Origin: Mycobacterium sp. 852002-51057_SCH5723018 | GTDB taxonomy: Bacteria > Actinomycetota > Actinomycetes > Mycobacteriales > Mycobacteriaceae | Assembly (NCBI RefSeq): GCF_001667035.1 | Contig: NZ_LZIR01000012.1 | Location: 62,001 to 126,000, forward strand | Direction: 5' to 3' | Length of the DNA stretch: 64,000 bases | Notes under the pieces: model-generated | The model's database searches: none | Seen by the model: the letters and a program-made list of their open reading frames with translations, nothing else | What the model was told of the DNA's origin: nothing | Position numbers and translations under genes: made by a program | Part shown: positions 51,635-61,545 of the stretch, in pieces | How positions within the stretch are numbered: position 1 is the first letter of the stretch | How the letters are laid out: each line of letters begins with the position of its first letter

Positions 51635-51958
51635 GTGAAAGATAATCGTATTCCAACGGCAGATGTCGGCGTCGCGATGGGGAGTTGCCGTCAGCGCCTT
51701 GATCAGCTCGATACGGCCATGATCGCGGTAATTGCGCAGCGCATGCGGTTGTGCGCAGAGATCGCGGAGCTGAAGCGCAAGGAAAACATCCCGATGATGC
51801 AACCACACCGACTGGACCACGTTCGCGCGAAGTCCATCAAGGAGGGCCGCAAGTTGGGCCTCGACAAGGCCTTCGTTGAGCGGCTTATCGATGTAATTAC
51901 TCAGGAATCCTGCCGTTTGGAAGACGTGATTATCGGCGATGACGGGACTCGTAGTTAA
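51635..51958 (+). CDS. AroQ-type chorismate mutase, probably acting on aminodeoxychorismate
   Basis: This 107-residue all-helical protein matches the AroQ chorismate mutase family: RQRLDQLDTAMIAVIAQRMRLCAEIAELKRKENIP, then the MQPHR segment and a C-terminal helix with ESCRLEDVI. It has no signal peptide, so it acts in the cytoplasm. Following the aminodeoxychorismate synthase by 64 bp, it probably makes 4-amino-4-deoxyprephenate, as PapB/CmlD-type enzymes do. A plain chorismate mutase or an isochorismate-pyruvate lyase cannot be excluded from sequence alone. GTG 51635 follows an ACGGAGA site. Confidence 0.85.
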   Translation: MKDNRIPTADVGVAMGSCRQRLDQLDTAMIAVIAQRMRLCAEIAELKRKENIPMMQPHRLDHVRAKSIKEGRKLGLDKAFVERLIDVITQESCRLEDVIIGDDGTRS

Positions 51959-52243
51959 CGCTACCGCTTTCGCGGACAAAGGAGACGCCGGCTGTGTTGC
52001 TGATCGCTCTGCGAATGGTCCCAGTAGGAAGTGCCGCACGATCCGACGAAGTCGCCGACCGCGCCCATGCCTTCCGAGACCGTTGGCGGCCGTGGCCGCC
52101 ACGCACCGACCGTCAGCCATCACACCCGTTGTGGCACAACACATTAACGTCATGCGTTGCCCCGACCGATGGCATCGTAGACACCGTAGCACCCGCGTTC
52201 CGGACAGCAGTTTTGCGCCATCCACTCAAAGCAAACGCCCCAA

Positions 52244-52315
52244 TACTCGACCTGTCTGGGCTAACTACTCTACCGGTTTCAAACGTGCTGCCACGAGTTG
52301 GAAGGACCATAGGCT
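52244..52315 (+). promoter_or_regulatory. Twin-box promoter before the ligase-carrier-NRPS operon
   Basis: TACTCGA (52244-52250) and TACTCTA (52266-52272) start exactly 22 bp apart, and TAGGCT (52310-52315) lies 44 bp after the second box. It sits in the 430-bp gap between the mutase and the ligase, which holds no convincing gene, and leaves a leader of about 65 nt before ATG 52389. Confidence 0.72.
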
Positions 52316-52388
52316 CCTCCGCAATAGGTAGTCCTGTCATACGAATAACGCCAGACGTGTAAGCAATTCGTTTAGCTCGAGGTGAGTG

Positions 52389-53930
52389 ATGAAATCCGAA
52401 AGTGCAGTGCTGCAGTCAGTTTCCGAAATTGCCGTCGGTTCGGTGTTTGTGGACCTGTGCGAGCGGATCGAGGGTAGGTCGACTGCCCTACCTGTCTTCC
52501 GTGCCGGCGAGACGCTGGACGCAAGAGATCTGGTGGCCGCCGCCCGGCGGAAGGCCGCAGTTGCGCCGGACCTGACCGGCACCGTCGTCCCGATCCTGGT
52601 CGACCAGCCGCATGACGTGCTGACCGCCGTTCTGGCCGTAGCGCTGGCCGGCGGAGTGCCGTTGGTGCTCAACGGACCCCGACCGTATGAGTCCGCGGAT
52701 TCGGTGCGAAACCGAGCCAACGATGTCAGCGAATCGGTCAACGCCCGATTCATCTACAACCACGGAACGTGGCAGCACGTGTCTGACCGGCCGGTGCTTG
52801 ACATCGCTCAGGAAGACGTCGCCTATCTGCAGTTCAGCTCCGGAAGTACCGGCAGTCCGCGGCCTCTGCGGATCTCCAATCGCGCCGTCCGTGCGCAGTT
52901 GCGAATGATTGCAGATGCCGTGAACGTGACGCCGGATTCTGTGGGTGGGTCGTGGCTGCCGCTGTCGCACGACATGGGCCTTGTGAGCGTTCTGCTCAGC
53001 CTGTCGGTTGGCTTCCCACTGCTGTTATGGAGGCCCGAGGAGTTCATGATCGCGCCAGCGCACTGGCTCGGGCAAATGGCAGAGCACCGAGTGGGATTCT
53101 GGCCGGTCATTCCTGCCGGACTGCACATCGCCACCAAGGCGCTTCAGACGCGCGACGTGCGCCTCGACGCGTTGCGATCCGTGCTCGTCGGCGCGGACGT
53201 CATACGTCCAAAAGTATTGGCCTCCTTCGAATCTGTCGCCGGCTGCGCGCCGGGAGTGGTGCGGCCCTGCTATGGCCTCGCAGACGCGACGTTGATGGTC
53301 ACCTGCGCGCCACCGGATCGGCACTGGCGCACCGTCGCAGTTCCAGGCAGCTCCGGGCAGGATGGCCGTCCGACCGAATTGATGTCCGTGGGAGCACCCG
53401 CTCGTGACACCGACGTGTGGATCGAAGTTGAAGGACAACGGGTGGGTGAGTACGTCATCGGTGATGTCGTCGTGCGGTCGGCGTCTAGGTGTTCAGGACC
53501 CTTCGGAGGCGAGGTCGTTCCGCCCTCGAGTCCGGTGCATACCGGGGACCGCGGGTTCTTGGCCGATGGCGAGCTCATCTTTACGGGCCGTACGGCCGAG
53601 GTCGTCCGGGTCGCCGGCGAGGATTTCTTGCCGACCGAGGTGGAGGAGTTCGTGATCCGGAATGGATTCTGCAAGGCGGGACGAGTTGCGGTGGTCGGTA
53701 TCGACCAAGACGCAATGACTCAGATGGTCGCCGTGATCGAAGACGATTCAGCGGCTGGGGATGACGCCGCGGCAGCAAGCGTGCGTCGCGATCTGTTGCG
53801 TGCCGCAAGGCAGGCGGCGCTGCCGTTGACGGGGGTGCGATTCGCACCGAAGAACTCGCTGAGCAGGACGACAAGCGGGAAGCTGCGCAGACGCCGAATC
53901 GCCGCAGACCTGATGGAGGCAAGCAAATGA
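52389..53930 (+). CDS. Acyl-AMP ligase (FAAL-like, stand-alone)
   Basis: This 513-residue adenylate-forming enzyme has the P-loop-like FSSGSTGSPRPL (about residue 150), SWLPLSHDMGLVSVLL, VGADVIRPKVL, PCYGLADATLMVT and the late GDRGFLADGELIFTGR and K-containing SGKLRRRRI. The HDMGL and CYGLADAT wording is typical of mycobacterial fatty-acyl-AMP ligases, which load an acyl chain onto a carrier protein. The length is shorter than the usual FAAL, so an aryl substrate is not excluded. The stop overlaps the ATG of the carrier protein. Confidence 0.86.
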   Translation: MKSESAVLQSVSEIAVGSVFVDLCERIEGRSTALPVFRAGETLDARDLVAAARRKAAVAPDLTGTVVPILVDQPHDVLTAVLAVALAGGVPLVLNGPRPYESADSVRNRANDVSESVNARFIYNHGTWQHVSDRPVLDIAQEDVAYLQFSSGSTGSPRPLRISNRAVRAQLRMIADAVNVTPDSVGGSWLPLSHDMGLVSVLLSLSVGFPLLLWRPEEFMIAPAHWLGQMAEHRVGFWPVIPAGLHIATKALQTRDVRLDALRSVLVGADVIRPKVLASFESVAGCAPGVVRPCYGLADATLMVTCAPPDRHWRTVAVPGSSGQDGRPTELMSVGAPARDTDVWIEVEGQRVGEYVIGDVVVRSASRCSGPFGGEVVPPSSPVHTGDRGFLADGELIFTGRTAEVVRVAGEDFLPTEVEEFVIRNGFCKAGRVAVVGIDQDAMTQMVAVIEDDSAAGDDAAAASVRRDLLRAARQAALPLTGVRFAPKNSLSRTTSGKLRRRRIAADLMEASK

Positions 53931-54316
53931 CACCGATGAGCGTCTCGCGGACCGATGAACTGGTGATCGGTCATGAGGACCGACCTTTTACCGGACGACT
54001 TGGCCATGCCCCACATCAGGATTCGCCCGCAGATAGCCAGCTGTTGACTCGCGAACGAGTGGTCACCGAGGTCATTCGCGCGGTGCGCGCAATGCACACG
54101 TCCTTTTCGGAGCGCGAGGTGACGGCAGACACGAACCTCGCCCTGGACCTGGGGCTCGAGTCGGCGTCCAGAGTAGAGCTGCTGCTGGATGTACAGCGCG
54201 TACTCGACGTCGCCCTTGACGTCGGCGTAGCGGTGATGTTCGCCGAGTTGACCATCGCTCAACTTGCCGAGCTGATCGTGGCACTCCCGGGAACCAGTAT
54301 GGATCGATCAAGATGA
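53927..54316 (+). CDS. Acyl carrier protein
   Basis: This 129-residue protein carries a C-terminal carrier domain (about residues 45-125) with the phosphopantetheine site [12 protein letters not shown] (Ser79) and the helix that follows. The first 40 residues are an extra, charged N-terminal region. It sits between the ligase and the NRPS with 4-bp overlaps (ATGA) on both sides, so it most likely receives the acyl group from the ligase and presents it to the first condensation domain. Confidence 0.9.
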   Translation: MTPMSVSRTDELVIGHEDRPFTGRLGHAPHQDSPADSQLLTRERVVTEVIRAVRAMHTSFSEREVTADTNLALDLGLESASRVELLLDVQRVLDVALDVGVAVMFAELTIAQLAELIVALPGTSMDRSR

Positions 54317-57300
54317 CGATCGGTTTATCGGCCGCACAGGAAGCCGTATGGTTCGCGCAGAGGTTAGTCCCAGATGTGCCCAACAATATCTGCGGCCATC
54401 TCGAAATACACGGTCGGGTAGACGATCTCGCGATGGCCGCCGCTTTGCGTCACGTCTGTCGTGAGACTCAGACCCTGCGGGTGACCTTCACCGAGAGCCA
54501 CGAAGGGTTAAGCCAATCACTGCATGACCCGAACACCTGGGAACCGGATTACTTCGACGTCAGCCATGCGGACAACCCGGCTTCCGCCGCCCGCGGTCTG
54601 ATCGCGGAAATGACGCGCCGGGCGTTTGACTTGAGCAAGGACATGCCTTTTCGGGCTGGGCTGATCAAACAAAGCCCGTTGCGCCACTCTTTGTTCGTCG
54701 TGGCTCACCACATCGTCTGCGACGGGTTCGGGTTGCTCATCGCCGTACGCCGTATCGCAGAGGTGTACACAGCCCTCGAGTCAGGCGTCGAACCGTCGCG
54801 ATCCAAGTTCTGCAGCCCGGAGGCGATCGTCAAAGAGGATCTGGACTATCGATCCTCCGCAAGCTTCATCTCCGATAAGGAGTTCTGGGAAGACTACACG
54901 CGACAGTGGCCGGAGCCGCCGGCCATCTCCGAGCGCCCGGCTTCGCCGCGGGCGTCGACTCTGCACTACAGCCTGACCATCACCGGAGACGATGCCGCCG
55001 AGCTGAGAAAAGCGGCGTCTGATATCGGCGTGTCATTTCCTCGGTTCTTGACCGCTTCGTTGGCGGGATGTCTGACGCGAGCTTCCGGCGCATCAGAGAT
55101 CCCCATCCGACTCTCCTCGGCCGGCAGAATCGGCGTCGCATGGAGCACGCCGTGCTTGCTTGCGAACGGTGTTCCGGTGCGGGTAGATGTGGCGCCGGGT
55201 ATGGGATTCAAGGACTTTGCGCGATCACTCGATGCAGAGATCAGCACGGTGCTCATGCATGGCCGATACCACATCTCCGGAATTCAGCGGGATACGGGCA
55301 TGCTGAAAAGCCAACGGAACCGATTCGGACCCATTCTCAACGTCCTGCCGCTCTTCGGGAGCCTGGGCTTCGCGGGAAGCGGTGCATCGTTCCAGGGTGC
55401 GTCTTTCGGCGCCTGCGATGACCTTGCCATCTCGGTCTACTACGACGCACGACTGGCCGACAACGGCGACGGCGGAGAAGTTCTCGTCCAGATCGACGCG
55501 AATGGGCTCTTTTACACCGAACGGGATCTGGCCCGCTTCGGCAATCATTTAGAATCCTTCTTTCATGCCGTCACCGCCGATCCTGATCGGCCGGTCAATC
55601 TGATCGAGGTCATCGAGCCGACCGAGCGTGCACTTGTCGTGGACGAGTGGAATGACACGACCACGCCGATACCGGACGCGACCATACCGGAGCTGTTCGC
55701 CGCACAGGCAGCGCGGACGCCCGACACACTGGCGGTCGAAGACGACAACGAGGCCATCACATATCGCGAACTTGGCGCACGCGCAAGCGATCTGGCCGCG
55801 CGGTTGCTGAGGCAAGGGGCGGGGCCGGAGACCGTTATCGCCGTCGCGTTGCCGCGTTCGGTTCATCTGGTCACCGCGCTGCTGGCCGTCTCCATGACCG
55901 GCTCGGCGTATCTGCCGATCGACCCGAACTATCCCAGTGAGCGCACCGTGTACATCCTGAACGATGCCGCGGCACGGTTGCTGGTCACCGACACCGCCAC
56001 TGCCGCGCTGCTGCCCGATACGGACGCCGCGCCGGTGATCCTGGACACAGAAGAGCCAGAAGAGCCACAAGAGCCAGACGGCATCGGATCTCCTCCGTGG
56101 TACGCAGCTTTCGCCTTCAGTGAAGGGGAAAGGGACGCCCTGCGGGCACGGCCGGACAATCTCGCCTACGTCATGTACACCTCCGGGTCAACCGGGCAGC
56201 CGAAAGCTGTTGCTGTCACACACCGCAACGTCGTGGCATTGTTCACGGGACTCGACCGGTGGTGCCATTTCACGAGTACCGACGTGTGGTCGTGGTGTCA
56301 TTCACCGGCGTTCGATTTCTCGGTGTGGGAGTTGTGGGGGGCACTGCTGCACGGTGCGCGTGTTGTGGTGGTGCCTTGGGGAACGGTGCGATCGCCGGGG
56401 AAGCTGTGGCAACTGATCCGCGACAAGCGCATCACGGTGCTCAGTCAGACCCCGTCAGCGTTCTACGAGTTGACTCGCGCCGAGCGTGCGTGCCCTGCCG
56501 GCACAGGGCATCCCGCCTTGCGGATGGTTGTGTTCGGTGGGGAGGCGTTGGATCCGTCTCGGTTACGCGGGTGGTATCCGGATGAACGGCCGCACGCGCC
56601 GGCCTTGATCAACATGTACGGCATTACCGAAGCGACGGTGCACACGACGCATCTGGAGCTGACCAGCGAGCACGCCGAACGGGGCGCGTCCCCGGTCGGT
56701 ACTCCGTTAGGGAACTGGCGGGTGTATGTGCTCGACGCGGGGCTGTGTCCCGTTCCGGTGGGTATGGCTGGTGAGCTCTACATCGCAGGCGCCGGCGTGG
56801 CCCGGGGGTATCGGGGTCGGGCGGGGCTGACCGCGGCGCGGTTCATCGCGTGCCCGTTCGGGACCGCCGGTGAGCGGATGTACCGCACCGGCGATGTGGT
56901 GCGGTGGACTGCGGATGGCTTGCTCGAGTATGTGGGCAGGGCCGATCAACAGGTCAAGATCAGGGGCTATCGCATTGAGCCGGGGGAGGTGGAGGCCGTA
57001 CTGGGGGCCCACCCCCGGGTAGCGCAAGCGGTAATCATCGCCCACGCCGCGCAGGACGGAAGCGACAAGCAACTGGTGGGTTATGTCGTGGCGCGGCCAG
57101 AAAGCGTGCCTGACAATAGGATTGACGTTGACGACATGGCGGCGAAGGAGGAACTGGCGGCTGAGCTGCGCCGATTCGCGGCTGTTCGGCTGCCGGAGTT
57201 CATGGTGCCGGCGGTAGTCATGGTGCTGGAGGGGTTGCCGCTGACAGTGAACGGCAAGGTTGACCGGCGGGCGTTGCCGGCTCCAGAGTTTGTCAGCGGA

Positions 57301-60300
57301 GTCCCCTATCGGGCGCCGCGTGATCCGCAGGAAGCGACGCTGGCCGCACTGTTCGCCGAGGTGCTCGAGTTGCCGCGGGTCGGGATCGACGACGGATTCT
57401 TCGACCTGGGGGGTCACTCGTTGTCTGCGACACGGCTGGTGGCGCGCATCAGGTCCGATCTCGGTGTTGAAGTGCCGATCCGGGTGATATTCGACGCCCC
57501 CACCGTCGCCCAATTGGCCGAATGGATGACCACCCACGACGGCGAGCGCGTCCGGCCACCCTTGCTGCCGCGCCAGCGGCCGCCGCGAATGCCGTTGTCG
57601 TCCGCGCAGACCCGGCTGTGGTTCATTTACAAGTTCCGAGGCCCGTCAGCGACCTACAACATCCCGTTGGCGATGCGTCTGACGGGCACATTCGACTCGC
57701 CGGCGTTGACAGCGGCGATCGCAGACCTGATAGCCCGCCATGAAAGCCTTCGCACGGTCTTCGCCGAGGATGACGGCACCCCTTGGCAACGAATTTTGCC
57801 GGCCGAGGCCGTGGAGCTGCCGGTGCAGCTGAAAGAGGTTGCCGGCGAACAGGAGTTGGTCGACGCAGTCGCCGACGCCGCTCAGTACCCGTTCGACCTG
57901 GCCACTCAAATCCCGCTGCGCGCCAGTCTCTTACGGGTCTCGGCGACCGAGCACGTGCTGGTTCTGGTGCTGCACCACATCGCCGCCGACGGCGCATCGC
58001 TGATGCCACTTGGGCAGGACCTGGTCACCGCCTATGCCGCGCGACGCGGTGGGCATCGGCCGGCCTGGTTACCGCTGCCGGTCCAGTACGCCGACTACAC
58101 CCTGTGGCAGCAGGAGGTGCTGGGGCGCGACGACGACCCCGATAGCGTCCTGTCGCGGCAGCTGGACTACTGGCGCAGCGAGCTGGCCGGGGTGCCGGAG
58201 CGGATTTCGTTGCCGTTCGACCGGCAGCGGCCGCCCGAGCAATCCTTCCGCGGCGAGCTGGTGCCATTCACCATTACCCCGCAGCTGCTGGAACGGATCG
58301 AGCAACGGGCCCGCGAAACCGGGACCACCGCGTCGATGATCCTGCAGGCGGCGTTGGCGGTCCTGCTCCGCAAACTCGGCGCCGGCGACGACCTGACGAT
58401 CGGTGGGCCGATCGCCGGGCGCACGGACGAAGCACTGACCGATCTGGTCGGGTTGTTCGTCAACACCTGGGTATTGCGGGTTGACACCGCGGGCAATCGC
58501 CGGTTTTCGGAGCTCCTCGAGCAGGTGTCTCGGAAGGCGCTCGCCGCGTACGAGAACCAGGACGCCCCGTTCGAACGTCTCGTCGAGCTGCTCAACGTAT
58601 CCCGATCCACGTCCCATAGTCCGCTGTTCCAAGTGTCGTTCGCACTGCTGAACAATCCTCTGCCCGAGGTGAACTTCTCGGGGCTGAGCATCGACACGCA
58701 GCCGGTGCATACCCACACCGCGAAATTCGACCTGTCCATCAGCCTCATCGAACTGTCGCCGTCCCCGGGCGGGATCCAGCCGATGCGGGGGACCATCGAG
58801 TACGCCACCGACCTGTTCAACCACGACACCGTCGAAAAGATTGCCGAGCACTACCTCCACATCCTCGAGGTGGTCACTGCAGATCTGGATCGGCGAATCG
58901 ATTCGATCGAGATCATCGGCGCGGCCGAACGTCAGCTGGTGCTGGCGCAGTGGAATGACACCGCCAAACCAGTACCGCATGCGACGATTCCGGAGTTGTT
59001 CGCCGCGCAGGTCGCACGTACCCCGGATCTGACCGCGGTCGAAGATGAGATGCAGGCACTGAGCTTCCGCGAATTGGACGCGAGGACAAGCGCTTTGGCC
59101 GCCGAGCTGAAGGCGAAGGGCGCAGACCTGGAAACCGTCATCGCCGTCGCGTTGCCGCGCTCGGCCGCGCTGGTCACCGCTTTGTTGGCGATCCTCAAGA
59201 CCGGCTCCGCCTACCTGCCGATCGACCCGAACTACTCCGGTGAGCGCACCGCCCACATCCTGGCCGATGCCGCCCCCCGGCTGCTGATCACCGACACGGC
59301 CACCGCTGCAGGGCTGCCGGACACCGATGTTCCCAGACTCATGATCGACTCGGTCGAAACCTTGATGGCCGGAGCCCTGGCCTTCGACCGTGGAATCGAT
59401 TTGCGACCGGACAACCTGGCCTACGTCATGTACACATCGGGCTCGACCGGACGGCCGAAAGCCGTCGCGGTCACGCATCGCGGTGTTATCAACATGGCGC
59501 TGCACCACTGGCCGGAAGACCATGCCCGCGACCGCATTTCGGTGACCGCATCGCCGGGGTTCGACGGCTCGGTGTCTGAGACGTGGCCGGCTCTGCTTCG
59601 CGGCGGCACATTGGTGGTGTCGGAGGACCACATCAGTATGGCCGTCCTGCAAAGGCTAATCGGCCAACGGGGCGTGACGTCGGTGTTCATGCCGACTGCG
59701 CTCTTTCACCAGCTGGCCGAAGACGACTTCGATGGCCTGGACGGGGCTGAATTGCTGGAGACGGCCGGAGACGTGCTGTCGCCCGTGGCGGTAAACAGAT
59801 TCCGCGCCGTCCATCCCCAGCTGGCGCTCATGAACGCGTACGGGCCGACCGAGGCCACCGTCTGGTCGACGACTTACTACGTTCCCGCGGCGAAGGGATT
59901 CGACGGCACGTCGGTGCCGATTGGCGTTCCGTTGGCCAATGTGCGGGCGTTTGTGCTGGATGCCGGGTTGTGCCCGGTCCCGCTGGGAGTGCCCGGTGAG
60001 TTGTATCTGTCCGGCGCGGGTCTGGCACGAGGTTATCGGGGCCGCGCAGGTCTGACCGCGACTCGGTTTGTTGCGTGTCCGTTCGGCGCTCCCGGGGAGC
60101 GGATGTATCGCACCGGTGACGTGGTGCGGTGGACCGCGGCAGGGGTGCTCGAGTACGTGGGACGCTCCGATGAGCAGGTCAAGATCCGCGGGTTCCGGGT
60201 GGAGCTGGGCGAGGTGGAGGCGGCGTTGACCGCCCATCCCCAAGTGGTCGAAGCTGTGGTCGCGGCGCACGCCGGCGCTGGACTCGGCGACAAGCAGTTG

Positions 60301-61542
60301 GTGGGTTACGTCGTAGTCAAGCCGGACTCGCGTACCGATGTCGGCCACAACGGCGAGGCCGTGGAGTTGCCGCTGCAACTGCGACGGTTCGCGGCGGACC
60401 GGTTACCGGAGTTCATGGTTCCGGCAGCGGTCATGGTGCTGGATGCGTTGCCGCTGACGGTGAACGGCAAAGTCGATCGCCGCGCGTTGCCTGCGCCGGA
60501 GTTCGTCAGCGCGCTGGCGTATCGGGCGCCGCGTAATCCGCGGGAAGGGGTGTTGGCCGCACTTTTCGCCGAGGTGCTCAAGTTGCCACGGGTCGGCATC
60601 GATGACGGGTTCTTCGACCTGGGCGGTCATTCGCTGTCTGCGACGAAATTGACGGCCCGCATTCGGGCGGAACTGGGTGTCGATGTGCCCATCCGGGCGG
60701 TTTTTGATGCCCCCACCGTGTGCGAGCTGGCCGCATGGCTGTCTCAGGATCACGCATCCGACTCTGTGGATCCGTTCGCGACAGTCTTGCCGCTTCGGAT
60801 GGAGGGAAACAAGCCGCCAGTGTGGTGTGTCCACCCGGCGGGTGGGGTCGCCTGGGGTTATCGAGGGCTAACCAAATACCTTGACGACCGGCCCATCTAC
60901 GGGCTTCAGGCGCGGGGCGTCGACGGCACGACGCCGTTCGCCACATCGATTCCGGCCATGGTAGATGACTACCTCGAGCACATCCTCGCCATCCAGCCGG
61001 AAGGGCCCTACTTCTTACTGGGTTGGTCCTTTGGCGGAGTGGTGGCGCACGCAATGGCGGTGGAGCTCGCCCGGCGTGGGCACGATGCCCCGGTACTCGG
61101 ACTGATCGCCAGCGTTCCGAGATACGAGGACGATCCGGTATTGATGACACAGTTCTTCGAGACGGACACGCGCAGACTGATCAACGCGTGGGCAACCGAG
61201 CGCTATGGAATTTCGATCGACGATCCCGAGTACAAGACCCTGGCGGATACCGTTATCGCGTTGACCAGAAATAGCGTCGACATCCTGCAGGACTTCATAT
61301 CGCCTGTCTACGAAGGTCGTTCGCTGCTGTTCATACCGACGATCCATGAACCGAGATCGCCAGAAGAGTACTTTGCGGCGTGGACACGGCACTTGCGGGG
61401 ACCTATCGCTGTGCACGAGATCGAGAGCCGGCATTCGGACATGGACATGCCCGAGCCCATGGCGTTGATGGGTCGTGTGCTCGAACGCGAACTAAATGCT
61501 TGCGACCCAGAGTTCAATTTGCCCGCGACCGCACGGAGGTGA
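54313..61542 (+). CDS. Two-module NRPS: C-A-PCP-C-A-PCP-TE
   Basis: This 2409-residue synthetase has, in order: C1 (about 1-430, HHIVCDG near 132), A1 (about 455-960, core [11 protein letters not shown] near 621), PCP1 (LGGHSL near 1033), C2 (about 1090-1530, HHIAADG near 1221), A2 (about 1555-2040, core [11 protein letters not shown] near 1707), PCP2 (LGGHSL near 2105) and TE (about 2165-2409, GWSFGG with Ser2239). By hand alignment to the GrsA pocket, A1 reads D-F-W-S-V-G-M-V-H-K, which fits threonine. A2 reads about D-G-S-F-E-A-A-V-W-K, with no confident match. There is no epimerase or methyltransferase. C1 probably accepts the carrier-bound acyl chain, and the TE releases the dipeptide. 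Confidence 0.94.
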   Translation: MTIGLSAAQEAVWFAQRLVPDVPNNICGHLEIHGRVDDLAMAAALRHVCRETQTLRVTFTESHEGLSQSLHDPNTWEPDYFDVSHADNPASAARGLIAEMTRRAFDLSKDMPFRAGLIKQSPLRHSLFVVAHHIVCDGFGLLIAVRRIAEVYTALESGVEPSRSKFCSPEAIVKEDLDYRSSASFISDKEFWEDYTRQWPEPPAISERPASPRASTLHYSLTITGDDAAELRKAASDIGVSFPRFLTASLAGCLTRASGASEIPIRLSSAGRIGVAWSTPCLLANGVPVRVDVAPGMGFKDFARSLDAEISTVLMHGRYHISGIQRDTGMLKSQRNRFGPILNVLPLFGSLGFAGSGASFQGASFGACDDLAISVYYDARLADNGDGGEVLVQIDANGLFYTERDLARFGNHLESFFHAVTADPDRPVNLIEVIEPTERALVVDEWNDTTTPIPDATIPELFAAQAARTPDTLAVEDDNEAITYRELGARASDLAARLLRQGAGPETVIAVALPRSVHLVTALLAVSMTGSAYLPIDPNYPSERTVYILNDAAARLLVTDTATAALLPDTDAAPVILDTEEPEEPQEPDGIGSPPWYAAFAFSEGERDALRARPDNLAYVMYTSGSTGQPKAVAVTHRNVVALFTGLDRWCHFTSTDVWSWCHSPAFDFSVWELWGALLHGARVVVVPWGTVRSPGKLWQLIRDKRITVLSQTPSAFYELTRAERACPAGTGHPALRMVVFGGEALDPSRLRGWYPDERPHAPALINMYGITEATVHTTHLELTSEHAERGASPVGTPLGNWRVYVLDAGLCPVPVGMAGELYIAGAGVARGYRGRAGLTAARFIACPFGTAGERMYRTGDVVRWTADGLLEYVGRADQQVKIRGYRIEPGEVEAVLGAHPRVAQAVIIAHAAQDGSDKQLVGYVVARPESVPDNRIDVDDMAAKEELAAELRRFAAVRLPEFMVPAVVMVLEGLPLTVNGKVDRRALPAPEFVSGVPYRAPRDPQEATLAALFAEVLELPRVGIDDGFFDLGGHSLSATRLVARIRSDLGVEVPIRVIFDAPTVAQLAEWMTTHDGERVRPPLLPRQRPPRMPLSSAQTRLWFIYKFRGPSATYNIPLAMRLTGTFDSPALTAAIADLIARHESLRTVFAEDDGTPWQRILPAEAVELPVQLKEVAGEQELVDAVADAAQYPFDLATQIPLRASLLRVSATEHVLVLVLHHIAADGASLMPLGQDLVTAYAARRGGHRPAWLPLPVQYADYTLWQQEVLGRDDDPDSVLSRQLDYWRSELAGVPERISLPFDRQRPPEQSFRGELVPFTITPQLLERIEQRARETGTTASMILQAALAVLLRKLGAGDDLTIGGPIAGRTDEALTDLVGLFVNTWVLRVDTAGNRRFSELLEQVSRKALAAYENQDAPFERLVELLNVSRSTSHSPLFQVSFALLNNPLPEVNFSGLSIDTQPVHTHTAKFDLSISLIELSPSPGGIQPMRGTIEYATDLFNHDTVEKIAEHYLHILEVVTADLDRRIDSIEIIGAAERQLVLAQWNDTAKPVPHATIPELFAAQVARTPDLTAVEDEMQALSFRELDARTSALAAELKAKGADLETVIAVALPRSAALVTALLAILKTGSAYLPIDPNYSGERTAHILADAAPRLLITDTATAAGLPDTDVPRLMIDSVETLMAGALAFDRGIDLRPDNLAYVMYTSGSTGRPKAVAVTHRGVINMALHHWPEDHARDRISVTASPGFDGSVSETWPALLRGGTLVVSEDHISMAVLQRLIGQRGVTSVFMPTALFHQLAEDDFDGLDGAELLETAGDVLSPVAVNRFRAVHPQLALMNAYGPTEATVWSTTYYVPAAKGFDGTSVPIGVPLANVRAFVLDAGLCPVPLGVPGELYLSGAGLARGYRGRAGLTATRFVACPFGAPGERMYRTGDVVRWTAAGVLEYVGRSDEQVKIRGFRVELGEVEAALTAHPQVVEAVVAAHAGAGLGDKQLVGYVVVKPDSRTDVGHNGEAVELPLQLRRFAADRLPEFMVPAAVMVLDALPLTVNGKVDRRALPAPEFVSALAYRAPRNPREGVLAALFAEVLKLPRVGIDDGFFDLGGHSLSATKLTARIRAELGVDVPIRAVFDAPTVCELAAWLSQDHASDSVDPFATVLPLRMEGNKPPVWCVHPAGGVAWGYRGLTKYLDDRPIYGLQARGVDGTTPFATSIPAMVDDYLEHILAIQPEGPYFLLGWSFGGVVAHAMAVELARRGHDAPVLGLIASVPRYEDDPVLMTQFFETDTRRLINAWATERYGISIDDPEYKTLADTVIALTRNSVDILQDFISPVYEGRSLLFIPTIHEPRSPEEYFAAWTRHLRGPIAVHEIESRHSDMDMPEPMALMGRVLERELNACDPEFNLPATARR

Positions 61543-61545
61543 GTC

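Noticed and set aside
51939..52362. Two open frames between the mutase and the ligase, considered as a missing PapC-type dehydrogenase
   Set aside because: Neither contains a Rossmann GxGxxG start or any dehydrogenase motif, and both overlap the twin-box promoter.
54313..61542. Assigning the cluster to the mycobacterial isonitrile lipopeptide or glycopeptidolipid pathways
   Set aside because: The NRPS ends in a thioesterase instead of a reductase, has only two modules, and the cluster lacks the isonitrile and rhamnosyl/methyl transferase genes.
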